A stretch of 64,000 bases of DNA from Tilletia caries (taxonomy: Eukaryota > Basidiomycota > Exobasidiomycetes > Tilletiales > Tilletiaceae). This document shows positions 1 to 11,532 of this stretch, piece by piece; the first letter of the stretch is position 1, and each line of letters starts with the position of its first letter. The position numbers were made by a program, and so were the translations under genes. The stretch spans positions 620,001 to 684,000 of the forward strand of contig JALUTQ010000028.1 in the NCBI GenBank assembly GCA_032718865.1, in the 5' to 3' direction. The notes beneath the pieces are model-generated. The model was not told where the DNA came from. It saw only the letters and a list, made by a program, of their open reading frames with translations, and made no database searches.

Positions 1-898
1 GAAACCAGTCGATAAACAGCATGGCCCTCGTCTCTGGTCGGTACACAGTCCACGCGGTCGAGACACTCAGCATGATGCACGCCTGGATGATCTATGCACT
101 CTGCCAGGCCTTTGACTTGCGTGCTGTCCAGGCCGAGTTCAAACACAAGCTGGCCGAGCAGATTGAGGAGAGCAGTGAGTGTGACATTCTCCATTGTTCT
201 TTCTTGGTCGATGCCTCCTGACACTTTCGACTTCTCTCACACTTATCAACCCCATAGTCGAGAGGTTCTTCTCGACCTGGATCAACGGCCAGGACCAGGT
301 CGCTCTTGCTAAGAAGATTGCGCTTCGACTGGTGAGTCTGATACCATCCTCCTTTCCCGTCCAACCATCCTGCTCTCGCTGTGCCGGAGACATACATACT
401 GATCGACTCTATGGGGGCTTATAGATGCGCCGCCTGGACGAAACCTCGGCTCGAGACCTCCACTCGCGCCTGACCGACGCCTACACGTTCGCCGGATACG
501 AGCTCATCGAGTACTTCACTTCGCTGCCCTCGGGCGGCGGCGCAGACCCGCTGCGCACGATCATGTCCTGGCGCGACTACTCGGCGGAGCAGACGGCCGT
601 GCTCCACCGGCGCGTCACACAGCGCTACCTCGACGACCCCCGGGGCTGTCACGCAAGCCCGATGCTGGGCCGGTCGAAGGCGATCTACCAGTACGTCCGC
701 CGCACGCTGAATGTGCCCATGCACGGCAAGGAGAACGCGCTGGAATTCAATGGCGAGGGAGGGAAGATGAATCACTCGATCGGAGGCTTCGTCTCTGTCA
801 TCTACGCTTCCATTCGGAACGGTGATCTGTACCAGGTTTCCGACGAGCTCGCCCGCAACATTGCAGAGGCCAGCCCTTCCCCCCAGAGTCGGCTCTGA
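1..898 (+). CDS. PAL: Phenylalanine (tyrosine) ammonia-lyase, 3' end only
   Basis: PAL converts phenylalanine (and in some fungi tyrosine) to cinnamate (coumarate) plus ammonia, using an MIO prosthetic group. Only the C-terminal part is present; the gene enters from the left edge already in frame. Exons <1-174, 258-331 and 425-898 join in frame through introns starting GTGAGT and ending AG. The first codons read NQSINSMAL, a family signature near the helical core (QSINS.AL.S). Exon 3 ends with the usual C-terminal block GRSKAIYQYVRRTLNV ... GGFVSVIYASIRNGDLYQV. The MIO-forming Ala-Ser-Gly motif lies upstream, outside the window. No frameshift or stop is seen, so the gene looks functional. Substrate preference cannot be judged from this part. 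Confidence 0.9.
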
Positions 899-1169
899 AG
901 GCTGAACGCTGAACGCCGAATGCCAAACGTTGAGCATGGACGACATAATTCGTTCCCGTCGCCTGCGCTTCTTTAATCCCTGTGTTTAACGACTTTCCGC
1001 CTTCGTCTCTTTCGCCACATTGCGCTCTGTTTGTCCCCCCTTTTTCCCCATCTGTCACCCGCTGAACGCTCTAGCCTCTCCCACTCAACAATGACGATTC
1101 CCTCGAACTGTAGCCACGTCTAGCGATACGTTCGTGAGAAATGGACGAACCGTATGATTGATTCGATTA

Positions 1170-2746
1170 TACAGTGACTTCCAAAACTGTCCAGTGGTTG
1201 CTCCAAAATTGAGAAAGGCATGCCACACTTCGTTGAAACCCTCAGAAGTTGACAAAACCATCCGAGATGAGCTCAGAGAACCTTCCAGAATCTTCTACAA
1301 CGATCCGCTCACCGCTACTTGCAGACATCCACTCAAGAAGTGCCACAACATAAATGGACAGTACTGACGCTTTATTTGCACAGCTTCTTCGTGCTTGAGT
1401 TTTTCTACCTTTGCTCACTTCTTTCACCCATCCATCCGCTGAACGCTCTTCTTTGATGTCTCTAGAGCCCACACAGCCTCTTGCAGCTCCTCTCTTCATT
1501 TCCAATTCCCCTCGCACGCAACGCGTCAAGTCCGACCTTGAGGCAGGTCTCTCCGTGCGCCAAATCTCCGCAGATCGAGGCGTCAGCAAGTCTTGGGTCG
1601 GCAACCTGCGCTTACGACTCAACAACCTGAGTGTCCAGGCACGCCCCGGCCGCCCTCGCAAGCTCACCGAGCACGATCGACGTCAGATCGTGCGCTCCAT
1701 CCTCACCGGTCGCCATCAAACGGCTGCCTCCGTCCACCGCGAGTTACTTCGCAACGGAAACGCTCGATGCTCGGTCACGACAGTCCGGAGGGCTCTCAAA
1801 GCTTCTGGCTTGAGGGCCCGAGTCACGAAGAAGAAGCCCGCGCTCACCAAAGCGCACAAGCGCGCCCGTCTCGAGTGGGCACGTGCACATCGGAACTGGA
1901 CGGCAAGCGACTGGAACAAGGTCGTATTCTCGGACGAGACCAAGATCAATCGCTTTGGTTCGGACGGTCGAAAGTGGGTCTGGGCCGTGAAGGGGTCACC
2001 GTTGACCGAAAGGGAAGTCACGCCGACCTACAAGTTTGGAGGAGGGGGAGTCATGGTGTGGGGGGGTGCATTACCTCCTCCTCTGTGGGAGGTATGGCCT
2101 TCATACAAGGCATCATGGACTCCAAGAAGTACACCGACATCCTCCAGGACCGCCTTTTGCCAACCCTTGATGCTCTCGACCTCCTCCCTCAAGCCGTTCC
2201 TCAGCAGCAATACATTTTTCCAGCACGACAACGACCCAAAGCACAAATCCCGGCACACAAAGGCGTGGCTCGCTCATCTCGAAATCTCAGTACTCGACTG
2301 GCCCGCTCAGAGTCCGGACCTTAATCCAATCGAGCACCTCTGGCGTCGTCTCAAGGAGCAATTGAAGGGATATCGTACTCCCGCGGCAAATCTGGACCAG
2401 TTGCGCGATCGTATCCTCGAGCAGTGGCCGCTGATCCCCCAGGACTACATCGAGAAGCTGTATGCTTCTATGCCGGACAGGATTCGAGCGGTTATTAGGG
2501 CCAGAGGTGGTCCCACACGATACTGAAGCAGAATTGCTGCTTTTTGCGCCATAACTGTCCAAATGCTTCCAAGCCTCTACCACCACTCAATCTCATTACT
2601 CTGCATATTGCGTCAGCCAGGTTACTTCTGAGACCCTCCTATGCGTGATCATGCGGTTTTGGAAATCGTTCCTTAGTGAGAGAGGGGGGTTGGACGGGGA
2701 AACAGGTAAATGAGATTTTGAATGGACAGTTTTGGAAGTCACTGTA
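1170..2746 (+). mobile_element. Tc1/mariner-type DNA transposon, complete ends
   Basis: The ends are perfect inverted repeats of CAGTGACTTCCAAAACTGTC (22 bp in all), at 1172-1193 and 2723-2744. Each is flanked by the TA dinucleotide (1170-1171 and 2745-2746), the target duplication of this superfamily. The 1573-bp body carries one transposase gene with a conserved DDE domain. It lies about 270 bp downstream of the PAL stop codon. Perfect repeats suggest a recent arrival or recent mobilisation by an active relative, although its own transposase is damaged. Confidence 0.93.
1411..2526 (+). pseudogene. Tc1-type DD34E transposase with two compensating frameshifts
   Basis: The open frame encodes 371 aa. 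The N-terminal half has helix-turn-helix DNA-binding segments (VRQISADRGVSKSWVGNLR). The catalytic triad is visible: D in FSDETKI, D in QHDNDPKH and E in SPDLNPIEHLW, with 34 residues between the last two. Residues coded by about 2066-2215 are in the wrong frame. The genuine Tc1 sequence (CITSSSVGGMAFIQGIMDSK ... QQQYIF) is in the frame beginning at 2064. The shift occurs at a run of seven G (2060-2066) and reverses at a run of five T (2215-2219). The uninterrupted frame is therefore misleading: about 50 core residues are replaced by unrelated sequence, so activity is unlikely unless the runs are sequencing errors. Confidence 0.88.
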
Positions 2747-3056
2747 TCTGGTGGTTCAAGCTAATATCGTTGTGTTTTCCCACGCTCTCACAACGCACGT
2801 AACGTTATTCTGACTGAAAAGTCAAGCCCCTGCTGATGAACTCGGCCTTCCTATACATTTAAAGGAGATGTCACGGCGACCGACCGCTGCCACGTGGCGA
2901 CGACGTATTTTCAAAATGCCCTCTTCCTAACAATGCTTTCCACCGCTAAAATAATGCTTGCTCTCTCATCTCTCGGCCTGCCTGCTGCTTGATTGTGAAT
3001 TGTGATGACGACTGACGTGCCTTTTGTGTTGCAGTGAAACATAGCGATTGTACATT
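2747..3056. other. Intergenic, no gene seen
   Basis: No coding frame with family-like sequence and no convincing repeat or promoter was found between the right end of the Tc1 element and the SINE-like unit. Confidence 0.5.
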
Positions 3057-3297
3057 AGATCACTCTGTGGCTTAGTTGGTTGGACGCTTCCTTTCTAGAC
3101 GCAGTGAGACAAATGTCCGGGGTTCAATTCCAGGTGCGACCAAAAATGGTTGCGAAAAAAATGGCATTGCATGGGATTGGTGACTTAACCATAGGTGGTC
3201 ACCATGAACTATGAGGGTTGGGGAGAATTGGGGGAGCCCTTTGGGCGTTCTTTTATTGCCCGAAGGGCTCACTTCCAATTCGCGGGCGCATTTTTTT
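3057..3297 (+). repeat. tRNA-derived SINE-like unit
   Basis: A perfect Pol III A box (TGGCTTAGTTGG, 3068-3079; consensus TRGYNNARNNGG) is followed 41 nt later by a perfect B box (GGTTCAATTCC, 3121-3131). Possible Pol III stops are TTTT at 3251-3254 and seven T at 3291-3297. A cloverleaf cannot be drawn: the 5' side does not pair with the 3' acceptor-like GTGCGACC, and the T stem has a mismatch, so this is not an intact tRNA gene. A SINE or decayed tRNA copy fits best. The 3' border is set at the T run and is uncertain; no target duplication was found. Confidence 0.45.
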
Positions 3298-3567
3298 GAA
3301 CCAATACTCGATGGGGAGCAAACGTTATTGTTATCTCAAGTCTGTATGTGGCTGGTGGCCCGGTGCTTCTATGCGCAGATCATGCTCACCACGTGACCGG
3401 CGCGTGTCACGTGTAAGAGCGAGCCTCCGGCACCGGACGGTAATCGGGCGCAAGTGTTGAAAGGCTCCGAAGTGCGAGCTCCTTCACAGCAACAACTACA
3501 AGCTGCAACAACACCCTCTCACTACTTCACGTCCAATCGTCCACACGCTACTTTCCCGACTATCAAC

Positions 3568-6500
3568 ATGCCTCCGAAGTCGAACGAGGAGTACCTGACC
3601 AATCTGCGAGAGGCGCGCCGGGGGAAGGCACGTGAGCTCACCACTGAGGAACTGCGCGCTCAGCGGGAGCAGCGAAACGCTAGGGACCGAGCACTTCGCC
3701 AGCGTCGCCTACAATCCGCCCAGCCGTCTTCGCCGGCAACTCTTCTTTCTCAAACTCCGTCGGGCTCATCTATTTCCAACCCTTTTGCGCCGACTTCAAC
3801 GGTCGCGGACGTGTCATCTACTCCCTCCACCAGTTCTCCCTCCGTGTCCGGTTTCACCTCCGCCACCGTCATCTCTCCTGCGTGGGAGGTCCGTGGGTCG
3901 TCCTCACGGCTGCAACCAACACCACCCGATACGCTCAGCACGCCGACGCACACCTCGCCTGCGCAGAATGTCACAGAACCCGCAGACGACAGCTCCACGG
4001 ACTCCGGCGAGGATTCACAGCCAACATCCGACAGGGTACGTGGTTTTCGTTCAGTGCCGTTCCTTTCCCTCTTCCATCGTCCACGTACTGATAATGATAC
4101 CCCCTTCCCACCTCCCAGGCCGGCAACGAGTGGTGGCTACAGCATTCCAGCATTGTGACGCGCCTGCTCGCCAAGCAGCCGGACCCGTTCCAACAGACAT
4201 GGCGTTCCGAGCCATGCCGGCACTGCGGTGCTCTGTTGTTGCAGTCCGAACCCCTGTCTTTCTGCTGCAAGAATGGCACCAAGGCTTTACCGCCACTGCC
4301 AGCCCTTCCACCGTTCCTCAACAGCATCGTTGGCCACCCCCACGCAGGGTCACGATCGCTCAGCCTCAACAATGCCGTCCACTTCGCTGCGCAGGGCTAC
4401 CACGGCGATCGAATCCAGTTCGGGCAGGGCGTCCCGGCCGTCGCACTTCAGGGGACGATCTCTACTGCCCGCGGACCAGGATCGGTCTCCACTCAACCTG
4501 TTCTTCCACAACCGGCGCGCACAAGAAACTCTTGGCGGTGCAGACATGCCGCGCCACTGGGTACGATCGCTTCGCAACGAGTTGGAGCTGTTCAACCCTT
4601 TGGTCGGTCTCTTTAACATGCTCATGACGGAGGCGGACGGTGTAACCCCAGCCACCCTCGAAATCCAGCAGCAAGGTCCCGCCGCTGAACTCGCAGGGAT
4701 CCTTCACTACGGCGCGTCGTCCAGGAAGGACCGACGGTCAATCTATGTGAACAAACGCACCGACCAAGGGCCAACGAGGATCTCTACCGACCATGCGCTC
4801 TACGATGCGCTGTGCTATCCACTCCTCTTTCCGCACGGCACGGCGTCACCGAACTCTCGACAAGTTACCCTGCGGGACGTCGCGCGCCTTCGACTTCTGA
4901 TGGAACCTCGCTTTCAGACGTTCTGGAAGGTCGGCAACATGTACATGATCGACATCGTCTGCCGTCTGGAGGAGAACCGACTCGATTTCATCTGCCGGAG
5001 CCTTGCCAATCTACACAGGGGATCGCGGGTCCAACCAGCATCTCACGAAATCGAAGAGCTCGATGTGCAACAAGAAGGCCACGCGACGAGCGGATTCATC
5101 CCGCGCTCCCCAGCTCCTTCGTCGGCTCTCGCTCGTACCGGGCAGAGCAGGTATCGGACGCACTCGCTCTCGCTTCTCGCTTTCAGCGCCCTCAGGGCAT
5201 GGTCACCGTGACCACAAATCCCAACTGGCCGGAGATCAGGGTGGTCCTCCGTCCCGGACAGAACGCCACAGTCGTCCCGCAGATCACGGTGCGCATATTC
5301 TCCGCCCGGCTGAAGCGTTTCATGGCCGCCTTCAAAAGGTACTTCGGAAGCATCTTCTACGTCATTAAAGTTGTTGAATTTCAGAAGAGAGGCCTACCGC
5401 ATGCCCATATCGTGTTCTCAGTACGCTTCATCTTCCTCACTGTTGTACTGCGGCGAACGACTTGACTGACACCCACGTTCGCTTCCTACCCTCAGACCGA
5501 CTCGGAGTTGCCGATTGCCGCCATCGACCATGTGGTGTCCGGGCAGATGCCCGGAACGGATCAACCGCGGTTGAGGGAGTTGGTGCAGCAATTCATGATC
5601 CACCCTGACGATCACGTCTTCAGACGAGACGGATCCCTGAATGAAGCTTCCCGTTGTCAAAAGAATGGAGAGTGCTCCTATGGGTTTCCACAGCCGCTCA
5701 CGGAAACCACGTACCTCGACCCCTCTACTCAACGAATCGTCTACCGACGCACGCGCCCGGAAGACCAGATGGTAGCGCAATACTCACCCATTCTCCTCCT
5801 GTTGTGGAACGGGCATTGCCATGTCGACATCGCCGTTTCCCATCATACGTTTGTTTACATGTTCAAATACGTCTCAAAGGGGCCCGACTACGCCGCATAC
5901 CGAATCCGTCCAGCGGAGGAAAATCCGGAGAACAACCCTGACCCCGAATCCCAATACGCAAAGGCCGGGGAGGACTACATTCGTGCACGATATTTCTCTG
6001 CCACCGAGGCAGCGTGGCGCATTTTCGGGTTCGAACTGACGCATAAATCGCCCGCCGTCCAGCGCCTGGCAGTGCACGACGTCCAAGACAGCCGACCGCA
6101 GTTCACCGCAGGGGACGCCGCCCGATCAGACGCCAGCATGCTGAAGAGATACCTCCTCCGGCCGGACGCGTACAACCACCTCACCTTCATCAAGTACGTA
6201 GAGGCAGTTGTCTTCCGGCCTTCGACAGAGGCCGAGCGCGCCGACCCGGACTCCCTTCCCGACGGCGCTGCACTCGAACACACCGAGCCGGGAAGCACCT
6301 TCCTTCTGAAGGTGGTCGTGGAGCGGCAGGTACCTACCGTCGGTCGGATCAAGAGCATTCGGCCGTCTGCCGGAAATGCGTACTACATTCGCCAAATCCT
6401 GCTCCATCGGCCCGTTCGCAGCTGGCTCGATATGAGGACCGACTCCACCGGCACAGTCCACTCTACATTCCGAGAGGCAGCTCAGGCAGACGGTATCATT

Positions 6501-9166
6501 GACGGCAACGACGAGTACTCCAACGTCGTCCAAGAGGCGGTCGACATGCACTAAGGAAGAGCACGGAGTGCCCCGGAATTTCCGCACTCCGGGGAGGACC
6601 TCCGCAGCAATTCCGGGGCCTCTCAGGGCATTCCGCATTCCGGTTAAATTACTCTTCTTTCGGGCGCAGAGCTCCGTATTCCGGGGAAAGATTCAAATTC
6701 GTACATCTGGAATTCCGGCTTCCGTCAAAATTTAGGCTTTGATCAATTTTTCGATTCCGCATTCCGCAGCTCCCGGAATGCGGAATTTCGCCGGATTCCG
6801 GGACTCTCCTCCGCAGTCGCAAGATCATATGAAAAACGAGTCGACCCCTTTCTAAATCGGCTTTGTACTCGTCCACAGTCTACATTGAAGCTCTGCATTG
6901 GCCATTTGATGCCTCACTCGCGTCCATTTGCTCCTCTTCAAGCCTCATGTGTCCTGTTGAGACCACAAGACTGGGTCTCCTCATATGTGAAACTCGCCGG
7001 AGAGTCTCATTGATAAATGAAACCCCGAATGAGACCCCACATCACGTGACCCCCCGGAATCTCCCGGAATCCGGCGGAATTTCGGGAGAATGAGCTTGTC
7101 TGACCACAGATTCCGCATTCCGCAAGAAAAAGTTACGGCCAAAGCAAGATCTATTCCGCATTCCGGCTGAGCGGTACCAGGAAATTCCGGCTTCCTGCTT
7201 AAAAGGACTAAACTGACAAAAATTGAAAATTAGCATTCCGGGTTCCGGGTACCGCCGGAACTCTGCCCGGAGTGCCCCGGAATTCCTGCAAACCCATTCC
7301 GGGGTCTACTCCGTGCTCTTCCTTAACATGCACAATTCACCAGCCAACCTGCGCTTTCTATTCGCCCTGCTCACCCATGAAGGCGCTCCTGCCGCAAAAC
7401 TGTGGGAGTCGTTCCGACAAAACTTTAGCCGCGACTATCTGCCATACAACCACGACTATGATTCCGCACCGACGCTAGCAATCGAACAGGCGTTCCAATC
7501 GTGCCTCAACACGATCGTCGAAATCCTCGCGTCCTTCGGCCTCTCCAACACAGCGGTGGGACTTCTTCCCGCACACGAGCGGCCCGCTGCCGACGAAAGC
7601 GAGCAAGAACACTTCGCACCGAAGCGACAAGCATTACGTTCCAAAGCAGCGGCTGCCTTCCAGCAATTCAATGATCAACAAAAGCAGATCTATACGGACG
7701 TGCTGCAGTCCATCCTATCCCCCTCTCCGCACACACTCCACCTCATTCAAGGGAGAGCCGGCCGCGGCAAGACGTTTCTTCTGCAGGCGATCATCAACAA
7801 CCTGCGAGGGCACGGTCACCTGCTCATCATCTGCGGCGCCACGGGACTTTCTGCTGCCACCTTCGACCGTGGCACCACCGTGCACAAGCGGTTTGCCATC
7901 CCGGTCATCGAACAAGGCACCGAAACCGAAGCCGTGCTGCAATCGACCATGCGCGCCAACTCTCCAAACGCAAGGTTCATCCGAGCCGCAACCGCGATCG
8001 TGATCGACGAACTCTGGAGCCTTCCGCGTGCCGTGATCGAGGCCGTAGACCGTCTCCTCCGCTCCCTGCTTGACGACTCCAAGCCGTTCGGAGGCAAGCC
8101 GCTCATCGGCGTTGGGGATCCCCGCCAAACCGCCCCCGTCACGACCGAGAACACGAAGCAAGCGACGTTGGAGAACTCTTTCATTACCAGCGAGCTGCTC
8201 TCCAACTTCACCATCCACGAGCTCGAAACCTCGCAACGCCAATCGAGAGACCCCGACTTCTCCGCCTGGATCGACCTCATCGGCGACGGCAGCACGCTTT
8301 CGACGGTTGATCTCGGCGAGATGTTCGACATCACGGTCATGCCCGAGGACGCGATGGATTTCCTCTTTCCCCCTGACGTCCTCATCCAGCCCGCACGAGC
8401 GGTGGAGCGCTGCATGCTCAGCCCACTGAACAGCACCGTGGATTCCTTCAACAACATCATTCTCCAAAGGCTTCCGTCCGAAATACGTCCGTGCATGCCG
8501 CACCCGCTCGACGCATACAACCACACTCTGACAATCCTCTTCCCACTCCTCGCAGACACGAAAGACGCAAGGGATACAATTAAAGATGGGGAAAACGCCA
8601 ACGAACTCGACGTGCAGGCGGCACTCGAGACGCTTGCTCTGATCCCTCACGTCGGTGTGCCTCACCGAACTCTGCACTTGAAAGACGGACAGCTGTGCTC
8701 GATCATGCGGAACTTGAACGTCGAGCGCGGGTTGGTCAAGCACGCTCGCGTCTCGATCGAGTGCATCTACCAGCGCTCCATCAAGGTGAAGCTGCTATCT
8801 TCCGGGATGACTTACCTCCTTCCCAGAATTAATTTCACATTCCAGCCAAAATCATCCCCCTTTGTCATTCATCGCTGTCAATTCCCTTTATGCGCCGCCT
8901 ACGCAACCACGTTCCATGGCTGTCAGGGCCTCACGCTCTCTCGGACCGTCATCGACTGCGGTACACCCATCTTCGCACACGGGCAACGCTACGCCGCCAC
9001 TTCACGAACAAGAGCGCGCACTGACACGTGAATTTACGTACCTGCCGGGACAACTTCGATCGTCAACAACATCGTCTACCCCGAACTCACGACCTTCAGC
9101 TCCTCCGGTCCAGCCTCTGACTCCGGCCCCCCCGCCGACACAGACATGCCAGCAGCATGATCGAAC
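3568..9166 (+). pseudogene. Helitron Rep/helicase (RepHel), degenerate and interrupted
   Basis: RepHel is the rolling-circle transposase of Helitrons. In order I see: a charged N-terminus (MPPKSNEEYL, 3568); a CRHCGALLL...FCC zinc-binding motif near 4215-4270; the Helitron-like N domain with NPNWPEI and the HUH motif GLPHAHIVF (near 5400); a C..NGECSYGFP motif; the Rep tyrosine region FVYMFKYVSKGPD (near 5880); then a PIF1-type helicase with Walker A GRAGRGKTF (7751-7777) and DEL-type Walker B near 8010. Likely introns are 4038-4120 and 5421-5495. Frame breaks near 4455 and 5090 damage the N-terminal half. A hAT MITE (6552-7325) splits Rep from helicase; removing it and one target copy restores frame exactly. 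The last codons (near 9045-9166) resume in another frame. I could not find the Helitron TC or CTRR ends. Confidence 0.85.
6552..7325. mobile_element. hAT-type MITE, copy 1 (inside the Helitron)
   Basis: A 774-bp non-autonomous element with ends TAAGGAAGAGCACGGAGT / ACTCCGTGCTCTTCCTTA and an 8-bp target duplication ACATGCAC (6544-6551 and 7326-7333). Eight-base duplications are typical of the hAT superfamily. It is full of ATTCCG/CGGAAT hexamers in both orientations, likely subterminal transposase-binding repeats. It has no coding capacity; frames through it are chance. A near-identical copy lies at 13742-14511. Confidence 0.9.
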
Positions 9167-9348
9167 CTTCATCTCCTGCTTTCCCCTCCCCCACCAGCAA
9201 GCAAGATAAGCGCATCCACCGAGCCCACACCGCACCAAGCCCGTTAATGATCAACCCCCGACTACAAGCGACAAACACACAGCACCGCACAACAACTACG
9301 TTCGAAAGGTCAGATTCCCCCGCTCCGTTCCCCCTCCCAGACCTAGCA

Positions 9349-9355
9349 TATAAAA
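9349..9355 (+). promoter_or_regulatory. TATA box of the 9496 gene
   Basis: TATAAAA lies about 147 bp upstream of the ATG at 9496, followed by a pyrimidine-rich leader typical of fungal promoters. Confidence 0.5.
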
Positions 9356-9495
9356 GAGACCAGAACTCATCCTGCTATCTTCTCTTCCCCTCACACCCAG
9401 CCGAACAGACGTACCTCACTCCACACTTCATACTCCACAGAGCCTCTCTCACCTACCCAGTACCCAGCATCTCCCCGACTCCCCATCATCCCACC

Positions 9496-10418
9496 ATGGC
9501 CAACAACAACGATTCCATCTTTAACTGTACTTTTTCCGGCGAGATCCAAGTCGACAGCATCGAGAAAGAAGGACAGAACAAATACAACAACCTTAAGGTC
9601 ACTGTGAGTCAACATCATCAGGTTACATACTCACCGCCCCACGCCCCCTCTCACTGACTCCCATCTCCGTGTTTCCAGTTCCCTCTCGGCCTCGACCCCG
9701 ACGTGGACATCGACGCCAAGGCCACCGCGTTCTGAGTGCAGAACGCCGAGCCGCCTATCGTCGCCAACATCACAGGTAAGCATAGAGGCGCCGCATGACA
9801 TACTGCACTAACATCTCGCTGACGACACGCACCTTTCCAGCCGGATTCACCACGGGAGCCACACCGAAGCTAACTATCCAGCGCTACACCCACCTTTATG
9901 ACGCCGAAAGCGAGCCTCCCGATTACACCATTCCATGCCCAAAGATCTCCGGCGTCGGGCGAGTGACACACATTGACGAGGCCAACAAGGCCATCCGATT
10001 TGTGACCGCGGCATGGTGCAGGGAGGTGCGTTCCGCAACACAAATCCCAAGCTCACCACGGCCTGCTCACGTTGATCGTTTCCCCTTTCCCCAGACCGGA
10101 ACAAAGCGAACGCAGGAGATGATCGGATGGAAACTTCCCGAGATCCGCTACAAGAACTCTCCTTATCCTCCCGTCGGAGCGCTCTTCTACTACGCCGGCG
10201 AGCTGTACTCCCAGCAAGCCTCCTCCGGCATGTTTACGATCATGCTCGACGACTTTACGTGGAGCGCAGCTGCCGGAGCCGGAGCCGCAACCAACTCCGA
10301 CGGCTCCAACAAACGCCGCCGTCTCGGACGCGGTAACGGCAAGAAACAAACGAAGACGAACGAGACTGCCGCAAGCCAGGCCAAAACCAGCGGCTCCAGC
10401 ACCACTGAGGCACGTTAG
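9496..10418 (+). pseudogene. Small Helitron-adjacent protein gene with one in-frame stop
   Basis: Exons 9496-9603, 9679-9775, 9841-10025 and 10095-10418 join in frame through standard introns and would give 237 residues, except for TGA at 9733-9735 (after KATAF). The start has a good context (CACCATGGCC). The product is beta-rich (SIFNCTFSGEIQVDSIEKEG ... VGALFYYAGELYSQQ) and ends in a basic nuclear-localisation-like tail (KRRRLGRGNGKK). Size and strand pattern are compatible with an OB-fold ssDNA-binding protein such as accompany some Helitrons, but I do not recognise the family and give this only as a suggestion. It lies 330 bp downstream of the RepHel remnant on the same strand, so it may be Helitron cargo. 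Confidence 0.5.
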
Positions 10419-10972
10419 AAGCCCCGAGAGTCGAGACCCAAGTCCCATAGAACTCTAAAGTCCCACCCACACTCACCACTCTGACCCAACGTCTCTCAAA
10501 CTCAATAATCAAATTCTGCTCCAAAAATTCTCCTCCTATTGCAATGACAATAACTTTTCACTGTTGTACGAGTCTCCGACCGCGCGCCGCCGAAGGCGTC
10601 TCTAACTTGTCCCTTCTCAAAGCACCTCCGAATGACGCCCCGACGCTGCAGCAGCCGTCTTGCGACAGCTCCCTTGATTTCGCCAAACACCTGCTCCTCT
10701 TACCTCATCTGACGTTCCCGCTGATATCGGAGCACATCCTGGTATCGTTGATGCTCGCGTCGATACTAAATCTCTTCGGAGTGCTGGCGACCTGCTACAT
10801 AATTTGGGGGCTCACTACTCTTCTCTTTTCTTTCCTTCCATCGCAGCCCCCAGAGTACTTGCAGAGTCCTGACTCCCTCGTCAGTGCCACGACATCAAAG
10901 AACGAAACACGAGCGTACGGGGACGAAAGTTTGTCCGAGGGTTACGTATGTATGAGCAACACAGTCCCGGGG
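10419..10972. other. No supported gene
   Basis: A 145-codon frame (10544-10981) has one hydrophobic stretch around 10735-10850, but no recognisable family, no supporting promoter and it runs into the neighbouring MITE. I do not call it a gene. Confidence 0.4.
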
Positions 10973-10982
10973 CTGAATTGAG

Positions 10983-11108
10983 TAGTCTGGTCACACCAGA
11001 CCGTCGACGCACGTGATGACAGGACTGATCCCGTGCACCGCGGCGACAGTTCTGATAAGCGCGTGGAGGTGACTCTTTGATCACCGCCGGTCTGGTGTGA
11101 TCAGACTA
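10983..11108. mobile_element. 126-bp MITE with 10-bp target duplication (MULE-like)
   Basis: The ends are inverted repeats of about 21 bp, TAGTCTG(G/A)TCACACCAGACCG, with one mismatch. They are flanked by CTGAATTGAG at 10973-10982 and 11109-11118. A 9-10-bp duplication points to the Mutator-like superfamily. The exact end is ambiguous by 2-3 bases because the flank overlaps the repeat. Confidence 0.7.
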
Positions 11109-11324
11109 CTGAATTGAGTATTCAGACAAGTATTCAGTGATAAGTAGATACATAAGTACTCAGCCAGACTCCAGGATTGGACGAAAGTTCTTCCGTCGGG
11201 GCGTCAAACGCGATCTCGGACCCTCATTTCAGCTGCTACTTCATCAGCGCTTCAGCCGGCATGCTCACATCCAGACTGTAGCTTCAAGCAGCCATCTATG
11301 TATGTACGGTGAACCGGTGAAGGG

Positions 11325-11332
11325 TATAAATA
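11325..11332 (+). promoter_or_regulatory. TATA box
   Basis: TATAAATA sits in front of a pyrimidine-rich leader (about 11340-11450) and upstream of the small gene ending at 11898. Confidence 0.45.
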
Positions 11333-11532
11333 CAGGCGGTCTGCCCATACTGATCCAAGTTCTCCCCACTCCATCTTCACCAGACTTCTCAACTTCCCAC
11401 CACAGCTCGCCGTTACCCCTGCTTTCACATCATCTTTACTACATCAACAACGATGTTTTCTCCTCGACAATCAGGCATTTGACATGTTCTACTTTCGTGA
11501 CACACAGCTTGAATCCCGCGCAGGACCCTGGG

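Noticed and set aside
419..946. 175-codon minus-strand frame opposite the PAL last exon
   Set aside because: Shadow of the real PAL frame, which has clear family motifs and splice sites.
3632..4627. 331-codon Arg/Pro-rich frame in the Helitron N-terminal region
   Set aside because: Composition is typical of an off-frame reading; the zinc motif and RepHel segments are in other frames.
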